A stretch of 64,000 nt of DNA from an uncultured Oscillibacter sp. (GCA_910578935.1 CAJTSM010000004.1:62001-126000), one strand, 5' to 3'. Positions 1 to 7,508 are shown, counted from the first letter of the stretch. The notes: generated by a model from the sequence alone, not told the origin. Numbers and translations are program-made.

Positions 1-946
1 CCTTCAGCGGCTCCAGGCCGGAGATCCCGTAGACCAGCTCCGTCTGACCGTTGCCGTCGATGCCTGCGATGCAGACGATTTCTCCCCTGCGGACCTGGAA
101 ACTCACGTCCTTGACGGCGTTATTTTTGTGCCGCTTAGAGGCCACGGTCATGCCCTTCACGTCTAGCACCACCTCGCCGGGCTTGGCGGGAGCTTTTTCC
201 ACCACGAAGTTTACGTCCCGGCCCACCATCATCCGGCTCAGCTCCTCCTGGGAGCTGGAGGCAATGTCCACTGTGCCGATGTACTTGCCCTTGCGCAGCA
301 CGGAGCAGCGGTTGGCCACGGCCATGATCTCGTTGAGCTTGTGGGAGATGAAGAGGATGCTCTTTCCCTCGGCGGAGAGGTTCCGCATGATCTGCATCAG
401 CTCGTCAATCTCCTGGGGGGTCAGCACGGCGGTGGGCTCGTCGAAGATCAGGATCTCGTTCTCCCGGTACAGCATCTTCAAAATCTCGGTGCGCTGCTGC
501 ATGCCCACGGTGATGTCCTCAATCAGGGCATCTGGGTCCACCCGGAGGCCGTACTTCTCGGAGAGGGCCAGGACCTTTTCCCGGGCCTCCGCCTTTTGGA
601 GAAAGCCGTGCTTGCAGGGCTCCACGCCCATGATGATGTTGTCCAGCACCGTAAAGCACTCCACCAGCTTGAAGTGCTGGTGGACCATGCCGATCCCCAG
701 GTCGTTGGCGTCGTTGGGGTCCTTGATGGAGACCACCCGGCCGTCCTTTTTGATGACGCCCTCCTCCGGCTGGTACAGGCCGAACAGCACGCTCATCAGC
801 GTGGACTTCCCGGCGCCGTTTTCGCCCAGCAAAGCGTGGATCTCGCCCTTTTTCAGCTGCAGGGTAATATTGTCGTTGGCCACGATGCCTGGGAACCGTT
901 TGGTGATGTTCAGCATCTCAATGGCGTAACTCTGTTCCAATTTCAC
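1..946 (-). CDS. Nucleoside/sugar-type ABC transporter ATP-binding protein (C-terminus beyond left edge)
   Basis: Duplicated-ABC ATPase of the ribose/nucleoside importer class (RbsA/YufO-like), which powers uptake through two membrane permeases. The visible 315 codons contain a complete first ABC domain: Walker A GENGAGKST, signature region ITVGMQQR, Walker B ILIFDEPTAVL and switch SHKLNE. The second domain begins with the degenerate P-loop GIDGNGQTEL typical of this family, then runs off the window. The start is either GTG at 946 or TTG at 940, in the same frame; the GGAGGAGG site at 949-957 is better spaced for 940. It lies 159 bp downstream of the BMP lipoprotein gene with a terminator between them, so it is probably expressed by read-through. 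The permease genes would be expected to the left. The family is certain; a nucleoside substrate is inferred from the BMP and deo neighbours. Confidence 0.93.
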   Translation of the reverse strand, partial: MKLEQSYAIEMLNITKRFPGIVANDNITLQLKKGEIHALLGENGAGKSTLMSVLFGLYQPEEGVIKKDGRVVSIKDPNDANDLGIGMVHQHFKLVECFTVLDNIIMGVEPCKHGFLQKAEAREKVLALSEKYGLRVDPDALIEDITVGMQQRTEILKMLYRENEILIFDEPTAVLTPQEIDELMQIMRNLSAEGKSILFISHKLNEIMAVANRCSVLRKGKYIGTVDIASSSQEELSRMMVGRDVNFVVEKAPAKPGEVVLDVKGMTVASKRHKNNAVKDVSFQVRRGEIVCIAGIDGNGQTELVYGISGLEPLK

Positions 947-1054
947 AACCTCCTCCTTCGAAGAAAATACTCCTTGTTTATTGTACCATATCCAGGCGGA
1001 GATTTCAAAGCATTTTTTGCAAATTTCTACAAGACCCGATGGATCCCGAAGGGC

Positions 1055-1088
1055 AAAAAAACGAGGACGGGAATTCCCGTCCTCGTTT
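1055..1088 (-). terminator. Rho-independent terminator after the BMP lipoprotein gene
   Basis: Perfect 15-bp inverted repeat with arms 1059-1073 and 1074-1088. Read on the minus strand it is followed by a run of seven T (complement of A at 1055-1061). It sits 18 bp past the BMP stop codon and upstream of the ABC ATPase gene, so it probably sets a high lipoprotein to low ATPase ratio. Confidence 0.88.
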
Positions 1089-1105
1089 CAACCGCAGGGG
1101 GCTGA

Positions 1106-2302
1106 TTACTTGATGTTGCCCAGGTCGTTGACCAGGATGTTGGCAGTTTCGGGCAGGGCGGAGATGTCGTCGGACACGGTGACTTTGCCGTCGAACATAT
1201 CCTTCACCAGGGCCTTGTAGTCGTCCTGAGAGAAGCCGTCGCCCCACTGGGTGGTATCCATGGGAAGCAGGACATAGTTGGCGGAGGGATCGTCGCCGGA
1301 GACCAGGCCCAGGGCCTCGGCCTTGCCGCCGTAGTTGGCAAAGTTTCCAGCGGCCACTTCGTCCAGCATGTGGTTGACCGTGGCGGCCAGGCCCTTCATG
1401 GCGGAGGTCAGAGTCACGCCCTCGCCGTAAGCGGCGTCCAGAGTGAAGCTCTGGTCCACGTCCACGCCGATGACCTTGGTGCCGGGAACCTTAGCGGCCG
1501 CCTCACCGGCGGAGGTGCAGATGCCGCCGCCGCAGGCGAAGACCACTTCCACGCCCAGGTTCTGATACCAGTTGTCGGTGTAAGCGGTGATGTCGGGATC
1601 TCCGAAGAACTGGTTTCCGTAGACATACTCCACGACCACGTCGCTCAGGCCCAGCTCACCGGCCGCGGCGTCGATGCCCTGGACATAGCCATAGCCGAAG
1701 CGCTGCACGGCGGGAACGGCCATGCCGCCCAGGTAGCCCAGGTGGGTGTAGCCCAGCTTCACGGCGGCGTAACCGGCCATATAGCCGCAGAGCTCTTCCT
1801 TATAGACGGCGCAGTACACGTTGCTGGGAACGGTGCCGCCCACGTCGCCCTCGCTGACGTCCAGGGCGATGAAGGTGATGTCGGGGTAGACGTCGGCCGT
1901 CTGGGTGATGGTCTCGCCGAAGGCGAAGCCGGGCATGACGATGACATTGTAATCCTCGTCAGCGGCCTTTTCCACCATGGCCACGCGCTCGGCGGTGGAG
2001 TCGCCGGCGGGCTTGTAGTAGGTGAATTCCACGCCGTTGGCCTCGCACCAGGCCTTGCTGGCCTCGTAAGTGGTCTGGTTAAAAGACTGGTCGGTGATGT
2101 CGCCGTAGTCGGTAATCATGGCGACGCGGATGTCGGCTCCGCCTTCGCTGCCGCCGTCATCGGGGGTGGTGGAGGCGGGCTCCTGCTGCTGGCTGCCGCC
2201 GTCGGCGGGAGCGCTGTCGTCCTTTTTACCGGAGTCGCCGCCGCAGGCGGCCAGAGACAGAACCATTGCCAAAGTCATCAGGATCGCAAAAAACTTCTTC
2301 AT
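1106..2302 (-). CDS. BMP-family ABC transporter substrate-binding lipoprotein
   Basis: Basic membrane protein (Med/PnrA/BmpA) family receptor, 398 aa, that captures nucleosides or related ligands outside the cell for the adjacent ABC importer. The N-terminus is a lipoprotein signal: MKK, a hydrophobic core, then lipobox LAAC with the lipidated Cys at residue 20. A Ser/Gly/Asp-rich linker follows, then the periplasmic-binding fold with the family pattern DQSFNQTTYEA and an aromatic/acidic ligand region. The start at 2302 is chosen because an in-frame extension upstream has no ribosome site and lies ahead of the signal peptide, while GGAAGG precedes this ATG. Its own promoter lies at 2367-2395 and its terminator at 1055-1088. 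Family assignment is firm; the ligand is inferred from the deoC-deoD neighbours. Confidence 0.94.
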   Translation of the reverse strand: MKKFFAILMTLAMVLSLAACGGDSGKKDDSAPADGGSQQQEPASTTPDDGGSEGGADIRVAMITDYGDITDQSFNQTTYEASKAWCEANGVEFTYYKPAGDSTAERVAMVEKAADEDYNVIVMPGFAFGETITQTADVYPDITFIALDVSEGDVGGTVPSNVYCAVYKEELCGYMAGYAAVKLGYTHLGYLGGMAVPAVQRFGYGYVQGIDAAAGELGLSDVVVEYVYGNQFFGDPDITAYTDNWYQNLGVEVVFACGGGICTSAGEAAAKVPGTKVIGVDVDQSFTLDAAYGEGVTLTSAMKGLAATVNHMLDEVAAGNFANYGGKAEALGLVSGDDPSANYVLLPMDTTQWGDGFSQDDYKALVKDMFDGKVTVSDDISALPETANILVNDLGNIK

Positions 2303-2366
2303 GGGTATCAACCTTCCTTCCATATGTTCCTCTGAAAACAGAGTCCGGCCTCACTGGGCCAAGCCC

Positions 2367-2395
2367 ATTATAACAATACCTTCCGTGGATTTCAA
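2367..2395 (-). promoter_or_regulatory. Sigma-A type promoter for the BMP gene
   Basis: On the minus strand: -35 TTGAAA (2390-2395), 17-bp spacer, -10 TATAAT (2367-2372). It lies about 65 bp upstream of the BMP start codon. Confidence 0.82.
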
Positions 2396-2446
2396 GGAAA
2401 TTTGCAAAATGTTTTCCTTTTGGGGAAAACGCCGGAATTTCCTCCC

Positions 2447-3163
2447 CTACCTCTCCGCCATTCTGACGGCGGTTTCCAGGGCGATTTCCATCATCCGGCT
2501 CAGGGAGTTCTGCCGCTCCGCCGGGGGAAGCGCCTCTTTGGTGACCAGATTGTCGGTGACGGTACACACCGTCAAGGCCCGCTTTCCCGCCTCGGCGGCC
2601 GTGGCGTAGAGCCCCGCCGTCTCCATGTCGATGGCCAGCACCCCCATGGGGGCCCACTCCAGGCCGCTGCCGGTTTTATAATAGAATACGTCGGAGCTGA
2701 GGATGTTCCCCACCGGAGGGTTCAAGCCCCGCTCCCTGGCCACGGCCACGGCGGTTTCCAGCAGCGTGAAATCCGCGATGGGGGCGAACGCCCCGGGCAG
2801 CCCAAAATGATGGGCAAAGTTGGAATCCGTACAGGCCCCTTGGGCCAAAACCACATCCCGGAGCTTCAACTTCTCACTGAGGGCCCCGGTGGTGCCCACC
2901 CGGATGATAGTTTCCACACCATAGAAGTGAAACAGCTCGTGGGAGTAGATGCCGATGCTGGGAATGCCCATGCCGGAAGCCATCGTGGATACGGGAACGC
3001 CATGATAGGTCCCCGTCCAGCCCTGTATACCCCGGACGTTGTTCACCAGACGGGGGTTCTCCAGAAAGGTTTCGGCGATGAACTTCGCCCGGAGCGGGTC
3101 CCCAGGCATGAGAACCGTCTTGGCGAACTCGCCCCCGGCGGCCTCGTTGTGGGGGGTGCCCAT
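2447..3163 (-). CDS. deoD: Purine-nucleoside phosphorylase, DeoD type
   Basis: 238 aa, the full length of hexameric DeoD enzymes. It cleaves purine (deoxy)nucleosides with phosphate to give free base and (deoxy)ribose-1-phosphate in the cytoplasm. Visible family hallmarks are MPGDPLRAKFIAETF near residue 19, the phosphate/ribose region RVGTTGAL, and the purine-site stretch AIDMETAGLY with the conserved Met-Glu. The ATG at 3163 lies one base past the deoC stop, and its ribosome site GGAGGG is inside the end of deoC, so the two are translationally coupled. Paired with deoC and next to a BMP-type importer, it forms a nucleoside salvage/catabolism module. No oddities seen. Confidence 0.96.
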   Translation of the reverse strand: MGTPHNEAAGGEFAKTVLMPGDPLRAKFIAETFLENPRLVNNVRGIQGWTGTYHGVPVSTMASGMGIPSIGIYSHELFHFYGVETIIRVGTTGALSEKLKLRDVVLAQGACTDSNFAHHFGLPGAFAPIADFTLLETAVAVARERGLNPPVGNILSSDVFYYKTGSGLEWAPMGVLAIDMETAGLYATAAEAGKRALTVCTVTDNLVTKEALPPAERQNSLSRMMEIALETAVRMAER

Positions 3164-3164
3164 A

Positions 3165-3821
3165 TCAGCCCTCCATGGCCTTCACGGCCTTGACGATCCG
3201 GCTGGTGCCCAGGCGGGAGGCCCCCAGATTGATAAAGTCCTCCGCGTCCTTCAGGTCTGCGATGCCCCCGGCGGCTTTGATCTTCACCCCGGGGCCCACG
3301 TGCTTGGCAAAAAGGGCCACGTCTTCCCGGGTGGCCCCGCCGCCGCCAAAACCGGTGGAGGTTTTGATATAGTCCGCCCCAGAGGCGGTGACAATCTCGC
3401 ACATCTTTACTTTTTCCTCGTCGGTGAGGAGGCAGCACTCGATAATGACCTTCAGGAGCTTGCCCTTGCAGGCGGCCTTAACGGCCCTGATCTCCTCCAG
3501 GAGCGCGTCCCACTTTTGGTCCTTCACCCAGCCGATGTTGATGACCATGTCCACTTCTTCCGCGCCGTTTTCCACGGCATCCGCGGCCATAAAACACTTG
3601 GCGGCGGTGGTGTCATAACCGTTGGGGAAACCGATGACCGTGCAGATCGGGAGCCGGCCCGCCGCGTATTCCGCCGCCTGTTTCACAAAGCTTGCGGGAA
3701 TGCAGACGCTGGCGCAGCGGTATTTCATACCGTCGTCGCAGATGGCCTTGATCTCCTCCCAGGTGGCTCCCTGGGCCAGAAGGGTATGGTCGCACTTTCC
3801 AAGTATTTCCTTCAGTTCCAT
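3165..3821 (-). CDS. deoC: Deoxyribose-phosphate aldolase
   Basis: 218 aa class I aldolase that splits 2-deoxyribose-5-phosphate into glyceraldehyde-3-phosphate and acetaldehyde. The TIM-barrel motifs are present: [13 protein letters not shown], the Schiff-base lysine in YIKTSTGF and the second lysine in KIKAAGGI. The start at 3821 is fixed by AAAGGAG nine bases upstream; longer in-frame readings run through the GC-rich intergenic element and look nothing like the family. A promoter is visible at 3883-3911. It is the first gene of the deoC-deoD pair. Confidence 0.96.
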   Translation of the reverse strand: MELKEILGKCDHTLLAQGATWEEIKAICDDGMKYRCASVCIPASFVKQAAEYAAGRLPICTVIGFPNGYDTTAAKCFMAADAVENGAEEVDMVINIGWVKDQKWDALLEEIRAVKAACKGKLLKVIIECCLLTDEEKVKMCEIVTASGADYIKTSTGFGGGGATREDVALFAKHVGPGVKIKAAGGIADLKDAEDFINLGASRLGTSRIVKAVKAMEG

Positions 3822-3882
3822 TTCAGCGTTCTCCTTTACGATATAGATATCCCGGCACCCGGGGAAAAGGTTTACCATTTTG

Positions 3883-3911
3883 ATTATACCAGACCTCCCG
3901 CCGCCTGTCCA
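3883..3911 (-). promoter_or_regulatory. Sigma-A type promoter for deoC-deoD
   Basis: On the minus strand: -35 TGGACA (3906-3911), 17-bp spacer, -10 TATAAT (3883-3888). The leader to the deoC start is about 60 nt and contains the partial palindrome GATATAGATATC near 3840-3850, a possible operator. Confidence 0.75.
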
Positions 3912-3922
3912 GAGGGCAGACG

Positions 3923-4068
3923 GGGAGTGTCCAATGGGGAGACTTTTCCTGTAGGGGCCGCCCCCCTGGGCGGCCCGATGCGCGGCCCAATCCTTGTACC
4001 GGCAGGCCGCCGGAGGCGGCGGCCCCTGCACGATGGCCCTGTTATAAAATGCGCAACGGGACACTCCC
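3923..4068 (+). repeat. GC-rich palindromic intergenic element between deoC and the protease gene
   Basis: A roughly 145-bp block bounded by a 10-bp inverted repeat (GGGAGTGTCC at 3923-3932, GGACACTCCC at 4059-4068). Inside are a GGGCCGCCC/GGGCGGCCC hairpin and a GCCGCCGG/GGCGGCGGC tract. GTAGGGGC near 3951 and GCCCCTAC near 4077 form a second, slightly offset inverted pair. No reading frame in it resembles a protein. It occupies most of the 323-bp gap 3822-4144, the rest being the two divergent promoters. It looks like a dispersed non-coding repeat (MITE/REP-like); that identity is inference from one copy. Confidence 0.5.
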
Positions 4069-4084
4069 GGGCAGACGCCCCTAC

Positions 4085-4113
4085 TTGCAAAGCCGCTCCC
4101 GCCGTGCTACAAT
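4085..4113 (+). promoter_or_regulatory. Sigma-A type promoter for the protease gene
   Basis: TTGCAA (4085-4090), 17-bp spacer, TACAAT (4108-4113), about 30 bp upstream of the start codon at 4145. Confidence 0.7.
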
Positions 4114-4144
4114 AGGACGATCATTCTTAACGGAGGCATATCCC

Positions 4145-5359
4145 ATGAAAAAAAGACTCGTTTCCCTGCTCTGCGCCCTAATCCTGCTTCTGGGCGCGGT
4201 TCCCTCCGCCGCCGCCCTGGAAGGAGAGTCCAGGCAGGCGGCTGAAATCCTGGCCTCGCTTCATCTGATAGACACCGTTCCCTCTGAGGAAATTTTAAAC
4301 AGCCCCGTCTCCCGGCTCCAGGCCGTAAAACTGCTGGTGCGGTTCAGCGGCGCCTCTCAGGAGGAGCTGGCCTCCGGCGCCCAGGACTACGCTGTCGAAC
4401 AGGGCTGGGTCACTGTCACCGGGAATCAGGACAACCCCATCCCCACCGGCGAGTTTTGCGCTTCCCTTCTGCGCCTGCTGGGATATGACGGTTTTACCGA
4501 TCAAAACGCGGCCCTCTTTGCCCGGCGAGCCGCCCTTACCGCCCGGGATTATGATGAAACCCTTACCCTGGGGGACCTGTACCAGCTGCTCCGGGACGCG
4601 CTGGTCTTTCCGGACCGGGACGGCGTAACCGCCGCACAGCGGCTGGCGGAAAAAGGTGTTTGCAGCCAGGCGCAGATTCAGGACCTGTTCCCCGAAACCT
4701 TTACCGCCCGGCAAATTGCCGACCGGCACATGGCCGCCGCCTTCCAGCTGGACGTCTACTATTCGGAAAAAGCTTATAAAAACGGGATTCAGAGCAACGG
4801 AGGCAGCGGCTTCTTTGTCTCCGCCGACGGGCTGGCCGTGACAAACTACCACACCATTGAAGAGGCCGTCCGCGCCACCGCCACCCTCATCACCGGCGAA
4901 ACCTTTCCGGTGGACCGGGTCCTGTTCTATGATCCGGACGCCGACTTGGCCCTGCTGCGGATTTCCAAAACTTCCACGAAGCAGACGGAGGTCCCCTTCT
5001 TCTCCTATCTGGAGATTGCCGAAAATCCCGCCCTCCGCCGCGGGGACCGGATCTACACCCTGGGCGTGCCCCTGGGCATCACACCCGCCATCAGTCAGGG
5101 CATTGTCAGCGCCACAAACCACATGGTGCGGCAGTACACGTTCCCCTGCGTTGTCAATACCGCCGACATCTCCCACGGCAGCAGCGGCGGCGCCCTGCTG
5201 AACGTATATGGCCATGTGGTGGGCGTCACCTCCGGCGCGTATGAGGCGGGCAACAACCTGTACATCTCTGTTCCCCTCACCCCCCTTCTGGAGGCGGACT
5301 GGACCGCCGAAGGATTTACCCTGGCGGAAGTCGTGGCGCAGACTCGGGAGGAGGCGTGA
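4145..5359 (+). CDS. Secreted trypsin-like serine protease (S1 family)
   Basis: 404 aa. A signal peptide covers residues 1-24 (MKKR, long hydrophobic stretch, cleavage near SAAA). Residues about 30-190 form a helical region faintly like SLH or tandem helical repeats, of unknown role. Residues about 195-395 are a chymotrypsin-fold protease. The catalytic triad is visible as His236 in TNYHT, Asp267 in DADLALL and Ser347 in GSSGG. There is no PDZ domain after it, unlike HtrA/DegP. The start at 4145 has GGAGG upstream and the signal sequence immediately after. It is likely exported and may process or monitor surface proteins; the substrate is unknown. It has its own promoter and stands alone between deoC (divergent) and secG. 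Confidence 0.85.
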   Translation: MKKRLVSLLCALILLLGAVPSAAALEGESRQAAEILASLHLIDTVPSEEILNSPVSRLQAVKLLVRFSGASQEELASGAQDYAVEQGWVTVTGNQDNPIPTGEFCASLLRLLGYDGFTDQNAALFARRAALTARDYDETLTLGDLYQLLRDALVFPDRDGVTAAQRLAEKGVCSQAQIQDLFPETFTARQIADRHMAAAFQLDVYYSEKAYKNGIQSNGGSGFFVSADGLAVTNYHTIEEAVRATATLITGETFPVDRVLFYDPDADLALLRISKTSTKQTEVPFFSYLEIAENPALRRGDRIYTLGVPLGITPAISQGIVSATNHMVRQYTFPCVVNTADISHGSSGGALLNVYGHVVGVTSGAYEAGNNLYISVPLTPLLEADWTAEGFTLAEVVAQTREEA

Positions 5360-5399
5360 GGGCAAAAAAGAATTGCCCCGGAATTTTCTCGAATAGCAC

Positions 5400-5428
5400 T
5401 TGAAAACAGGGAAAACTTGTGGTAATAT
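5400..5428 (+). promoter_or_regulatory. Sigma-A type promoter for secG
   Basis: TTGAAA (5400-5405), 17-bp spacer, TAATAT (5423-5428), roughly 60 bp before the secG start. Confidence 0.72.
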
Positions 5429-5486
5429 AAAAAGCTGACAAACACGCTTCACGCTCTGCGTGATTCAACTTGGAGGTAGAGTAATC

Positions 5487-5717
5487 TTGAAAATCGCCAT
5501 CACTGTTTTGCAGCTCCTCTGCGGGCTGGGCATCATCCTGATCGTGTTGTTCCAGTCCGGCAAGAGCGCCGGCCTCTCCGGCGCCATCGGCGGCGTGGCC
5601 GACTCCTTCCTGGCCAAGAACAAGGCCAAAACCATGGACGCCAAGCTGGCCCGAGCCACCAAGTGGATCGGCGCTCTCTTTCTGATCCTGACCATGGTGC
5701 TGCTGATTCTCGGCTGA
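5487..5717 (+). CDS. secG: Preprotein translocase subunit SecG
   Basis: 76 aa, two transmembrane helices (about residues 2-21 and 55-75) separated by the conserved cytoplasmic loop with LFQSGKSAGLSGAIGG. SecG binds SecYE and aids SecA-driven export. The start is TTG at 5487: GGAGG at 5472-5476 lies 10 bases upstream, whereas the in-frame GTG at 5460 would place this ribosome site inside the coding region. It is monocistronic, with a promoter at 5400-5428 and a terminator at 5733-5771. Confidence 0.92.
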   Translation: MKIAITVLQLLCGLGIILIVLFQSGKSAGLSGAIGGVADSFLAKNKAKTMDAKLARATKWIGALFLILTMVLLILG

Positions 5718-5732
5718 ATCAACATTTGAAAG

Positions 5733-5771
5733 ACCGTCTCTCGGGGGTTCCTGAGAGACGGTATCTTTTTT
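5733..5771 (+). terminator. Rho-independent terminator after secG
   Basis: 10-bp stem ACCGTCTCTC/GAGAGACGGT (5733-5762) with a G-rich loop, followed by ATCTTTTTT. Confidence 0.9.
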
Positions 5772-5780
5772 AGAATTCTT

Positions 5781-5794
5781 CAAACAAATGTTTG
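5781..5794 (+). promoter_or_regulatory. LexA operator (SOS box) upstream of lexA
   Basis: Near-palindrome CAAACAAATGTTTG matches the Gram-positive LexA box pattern CGAAC-N4-GTTCG except for the two outer G/C to A/T changes, one in each arm. It abuts and partly covers the -35 of the lexA promoter, as expected for autorepression. Confidence 0.75.
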
Positions 5795-5820
5795 CCTTTT
5801 TTGCCGGACTGTGTTATACT
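5792..5820 (+). promoter_or_regulatory. lexA promoter
   Basis: TTGCCT (5792-5797), 17-bp spacer, TATACT (5815-5820). It overlaps the SOS box at 5781-5794, and the leader to the ATG is about 50 nt. Confidence 0.72.
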
Positions 5821-5872
5821 GTGGAAAACCGCCGTGTCCATACGTCACCTGCGGCGTTCAGGAGGTCCCGTT

Positions 5873-6463
5873 ATGGCGAAGCTCACTCATATGCAGCAAA
5901 AGGTCTATGACTACATTGTCTCCTGCATCCAGACTCAGGGCTACCCTCCCTCTGTGCGGGAAATTGGCGACGCAGTGGGCCTGAAGTCCCCCTCTACCGT
6001 TCACTTCCACCTCAAGCACCTGGAGGAAGCCGGGGTGATTGCCAAAGGGGCCGGAAAGGGCCGGGCCATTGCCCTCACCGAGTCTCCCGTCCCCCGGGAC
6101 CGGGTGCCTATTCTGGGCCATGTAGCCGCGGGAAGTCCCATCTTGGCGGAAGAGTGCATCGAAGACTATCTGCCCTTTGACGCCGGGGGCCGGGAGGGAG
6201 AATATTTCGCCCTGCGGGTCCGGGGCGAATCCATGCTGAACGCCGGCATTCTGCCCGGGGACTTGGTGGTGGTCCACAGCCAGCCCGTCGCCCGGCACGG
6301 CGAGATTGTAGTAGCCATGATTGAGGATGAGGCCACGGTAAAGCGTCTCTCCCTCCGGGGCGGCCAGGTCTGGCTGATGCCGGAAAATGACGGCTATTCT
6401 CCCATTGACGGAACTCACGCCCAAATCCTGGGGAAGGTTTCCGCCGTTGTCCGCCGCTATTGA
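5873..6463 (+). CDS. lexA: LexA repressor (SOS regulator, self-cleaving)
   Basis: 196 aa. An N-terminal winged helix-turn-helix (residues about 1-65, with YPPSVREIGDAVGLKSPSTV) is followed by a peptidase S24 domain. The self-cleavage bond is Ala86-Gly87 in HVAAGSP, and the catalytic dyad is Ser120 (RGESM) and Lys157 (ATVKR). It represses DNA-damage genes until RecA filaments trigger autocleavage. The ATG at 5873 has AGGAGG eight bases upstream; an upstream in-frame extension would start inside the operator region and is rejected. It is autoregulated through the SOS box and ends before a repeat element and a strong terminator. Confidence 0.96.
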   Translation: MAKLTHMQQKVYDYIVSCIQTQGYPPSVREIGDAVGLKSPSTVHFHLKHLEEAGVIAKGAGKGRAIALTESPVPRDRVPILGHVAAGSPILAEECIEDYLPFDAGGREGEYFALRVRGESMLNAGILPGDLVVVHSQPVARHGEIVVAMIEDEATVKRLSLRGGQVWLMPENDGYSPIDGTHAQILGKVSAVVRRY

Positions 6464-6487
6464 GCTTCCTATGGAGTCAAACACCAA

Positions 6488-6570
6488 AAGCCGCGTGCGG
6501 CTTGCGGCTCTGTAAAACAGCGCCGCGTTGAAAAGAAACCAGAGGATTCTTTTCAGCTGTACTGACTATA
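6488..6570 (+). repeat. Modular palindromic intergenic repeat, copy 1
   Basis: Contains hairpin AAGCCG-CGTG-CGGCTT (6488-6503), the block CTGTAAAACAGCGCCGC (6510-6526), a hairpin TTGAAAAGAA/TTCTTTTCAG, and the tail TGACTATA ending at 6570. The same blocks, partly reordered, recur at 29240-29424. Both copies lie between a plus-strand gene end and its terminator. Confidence 0.5.
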
Positions 6571-6580
6571 AATGACGAAA

Positions 6581-6616
6581 AGGCCGGGGCTCGAAAAGCC
6601 CCGGCCTCTTTTTTTT
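6581..6616 (+). terminator. Rho-independent terminator after lexA (possibly bidirectional)
   Basis: 11-bp GC-rich stem AGGCCGGGGCT/AGCCCCGGCCT (6581-6607) with a CGAAA loop and a run of nine T. On the minus strand the stem is followed by a short T tract, so it may also end the flgM-yjfB operon. Confidence 0.92.
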
Positions 6617-6788
6617 AGGCGTAGGTATCAATGTACTCGCCAAGGCTGGGAGCAGGCGGCAGCATCTCCAACTCTCCCATCGCCTGCATTTCCAGATCCG
6701 ACATGGCCCGCTTTTGAAGGGACAGCGAATACTGCATTTCCAGCCGTGCGGAACTCATATCCATCGCGGCGAGAGCGATATCATCCAT
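6615..6788 (-). CDS. yjfB: YjfB-like putative motility protein (57 aa)
   Basis: Small hydrophilic helical protein beginning MDDIALAAMDMSSARLEMQ, Met- and Gln-rich, matching the pattern of the YjfB family of putative motility proteins in flagellated Firmicutes. GAAAGGAG precedes the ATG at 6788 by about 10 bases. The gene overlaps the end of csrA by 8 bp and is the last gene of the flgM-csrA operon; the lexA terminator lies just beyond. Function is unknown in the family. SigD control is inferred from the operon. Confidence 0.7.
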   Translation of the reverse strand: MDDIALAAMDMSSARLEMQYSLSLQKRAMSDLEMQAMGELEMLPPAPSLGEYIDTYA

Positions 6789-7053
6789 GGTCTTGTTCTC
6801 CTTTCGGTGTTGTTTGCTTTTGAGAAACCGGCATTTCGCCCAGCAGGCCCAGCAGCTCCGCAGGAGCCGACTCCTCCACGGCGGAATCCTGGTTTGCCAA
6901 CTTTGTGTCCAGCAGTTCGCTGCGCAGGATGGAAACCTCTGCCGGAGCCGAGACGGCCAGGCGGACCCGGCCCCCCTCAATCGAAACGACGGTGACCCGG
7001 ACATCCTCCCCGATCACCAGGGATTCGCCAAGCTTGCGCTGTAAGATCAGCAC
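6781..7053 (-). CDS. csrA: Carbon storage regulator / flagellin translational repressor CsrA
   Basis: 90 aa. The first 60 residues are the CsrA RNA-binding fold: MLILQRKLGESLVIG, the VRVTVVSI strand, then a segment ending in LRSELL. A longer-than-usual C-terminal tail rich in Ala, Glu and Gln follows. In motile Firmicutes CsrA binds GGA motifs in the flagellin leader and is antagonised by FliW. It overlaps fliW by 7 bp upstream and the small yjfB gene by 8 bp downstream, so all three are coupled. Its main target, flagellin, is not in this window. Confidence 0.95.
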   Translation of the reverse strand: MLILQRKLGESLVIGEDVRVTVVSIEGGRVRLAVSAPAEVSILRSELLDTKLANQDSAVEESAPAELLGLLGEMPVSQKQTTPKGEQDHG

Positions 7054-7508
7054 GGCGCGGCCCCCTCCCCGCGGCTGAACTCCGCCAGGGGATGCCGCAT
7101 TTCATACCGCTCCATGATGACTTGCCGGGCCTCTCGGGTTTCCGGGTGGATCACCAGCGGACACTTCAGGTTTACCGTACTGGCGGAAACCGGCTTTTTC
7201 ACGGCGCAGAGCACATAAAAGCCAAGCTCTCCCGCTTCCTCCACGCCGAACTGCTTCAGCTCCGCCTGCTCCAGCTCCGGCTCGTAGTCCGGTTTCAGCG
7301 CGAAGGGGTCCAGCACCACGAAAGCCAGAGCCGGGGTCTTCACGCTTTGCAGGCAGAGCATACCGCCGCCGCTGCCCTCAAAAGGCAGGAGGAGGAACTC
7401 CTGTTCTTCTTCAAAGCCAATCATCCCAATGGGAAAGCGGATCAGGTCCTTTTGCTCATATTCAACTTCCCCGAAATACTTGGTCTGAAGCTTCAACATC
7501 TCCGTCAT
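7047..7508 (-). CDS. fliW: Flagellar assembly factor FliW (CsrA antagonist)
   Basis: 153 aa, the usual FliW length. It begins with the family pattern LQTKYFGEVEYEQKDLIRFP, followed by GMIGFEEEQEFLLLP and a conserved middle with FVVLDPFALKPDY. FliW binds CsrA non-competitively and also flagellin, linking flagellin secretion to its translation. The ATG at 7508 overlaps the upstream stop codon as ATGA. Gene order flgK-flgL-yviE-fliW-csrA is the same as in Bacillus subtilis, which supports both this call and the neighbouring DUF6470 call. Confidence 0.95.
   Translation of the reverse strand: MTEMLKLQTKYFGEVEYEQKDLIRFPIGMIGFEEEQEFLLLPFEGSGGGMLCLQSVKTPALAFVVLDPFALKPDYEPELEQAELKQFGVEEAGELGFYVLCAVKKPVSASTVNLKCPLVIHPETREARQVIMERYEMRHPLAEFSRGEGAAPC

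Noticed and set aside
3941..4082. GC-rich intergenic block as a structured RNA or small gene
   Set aside because: Repeat-like palindromes explain it; no conserved RNA fold I recognise and no start with ribosome site.
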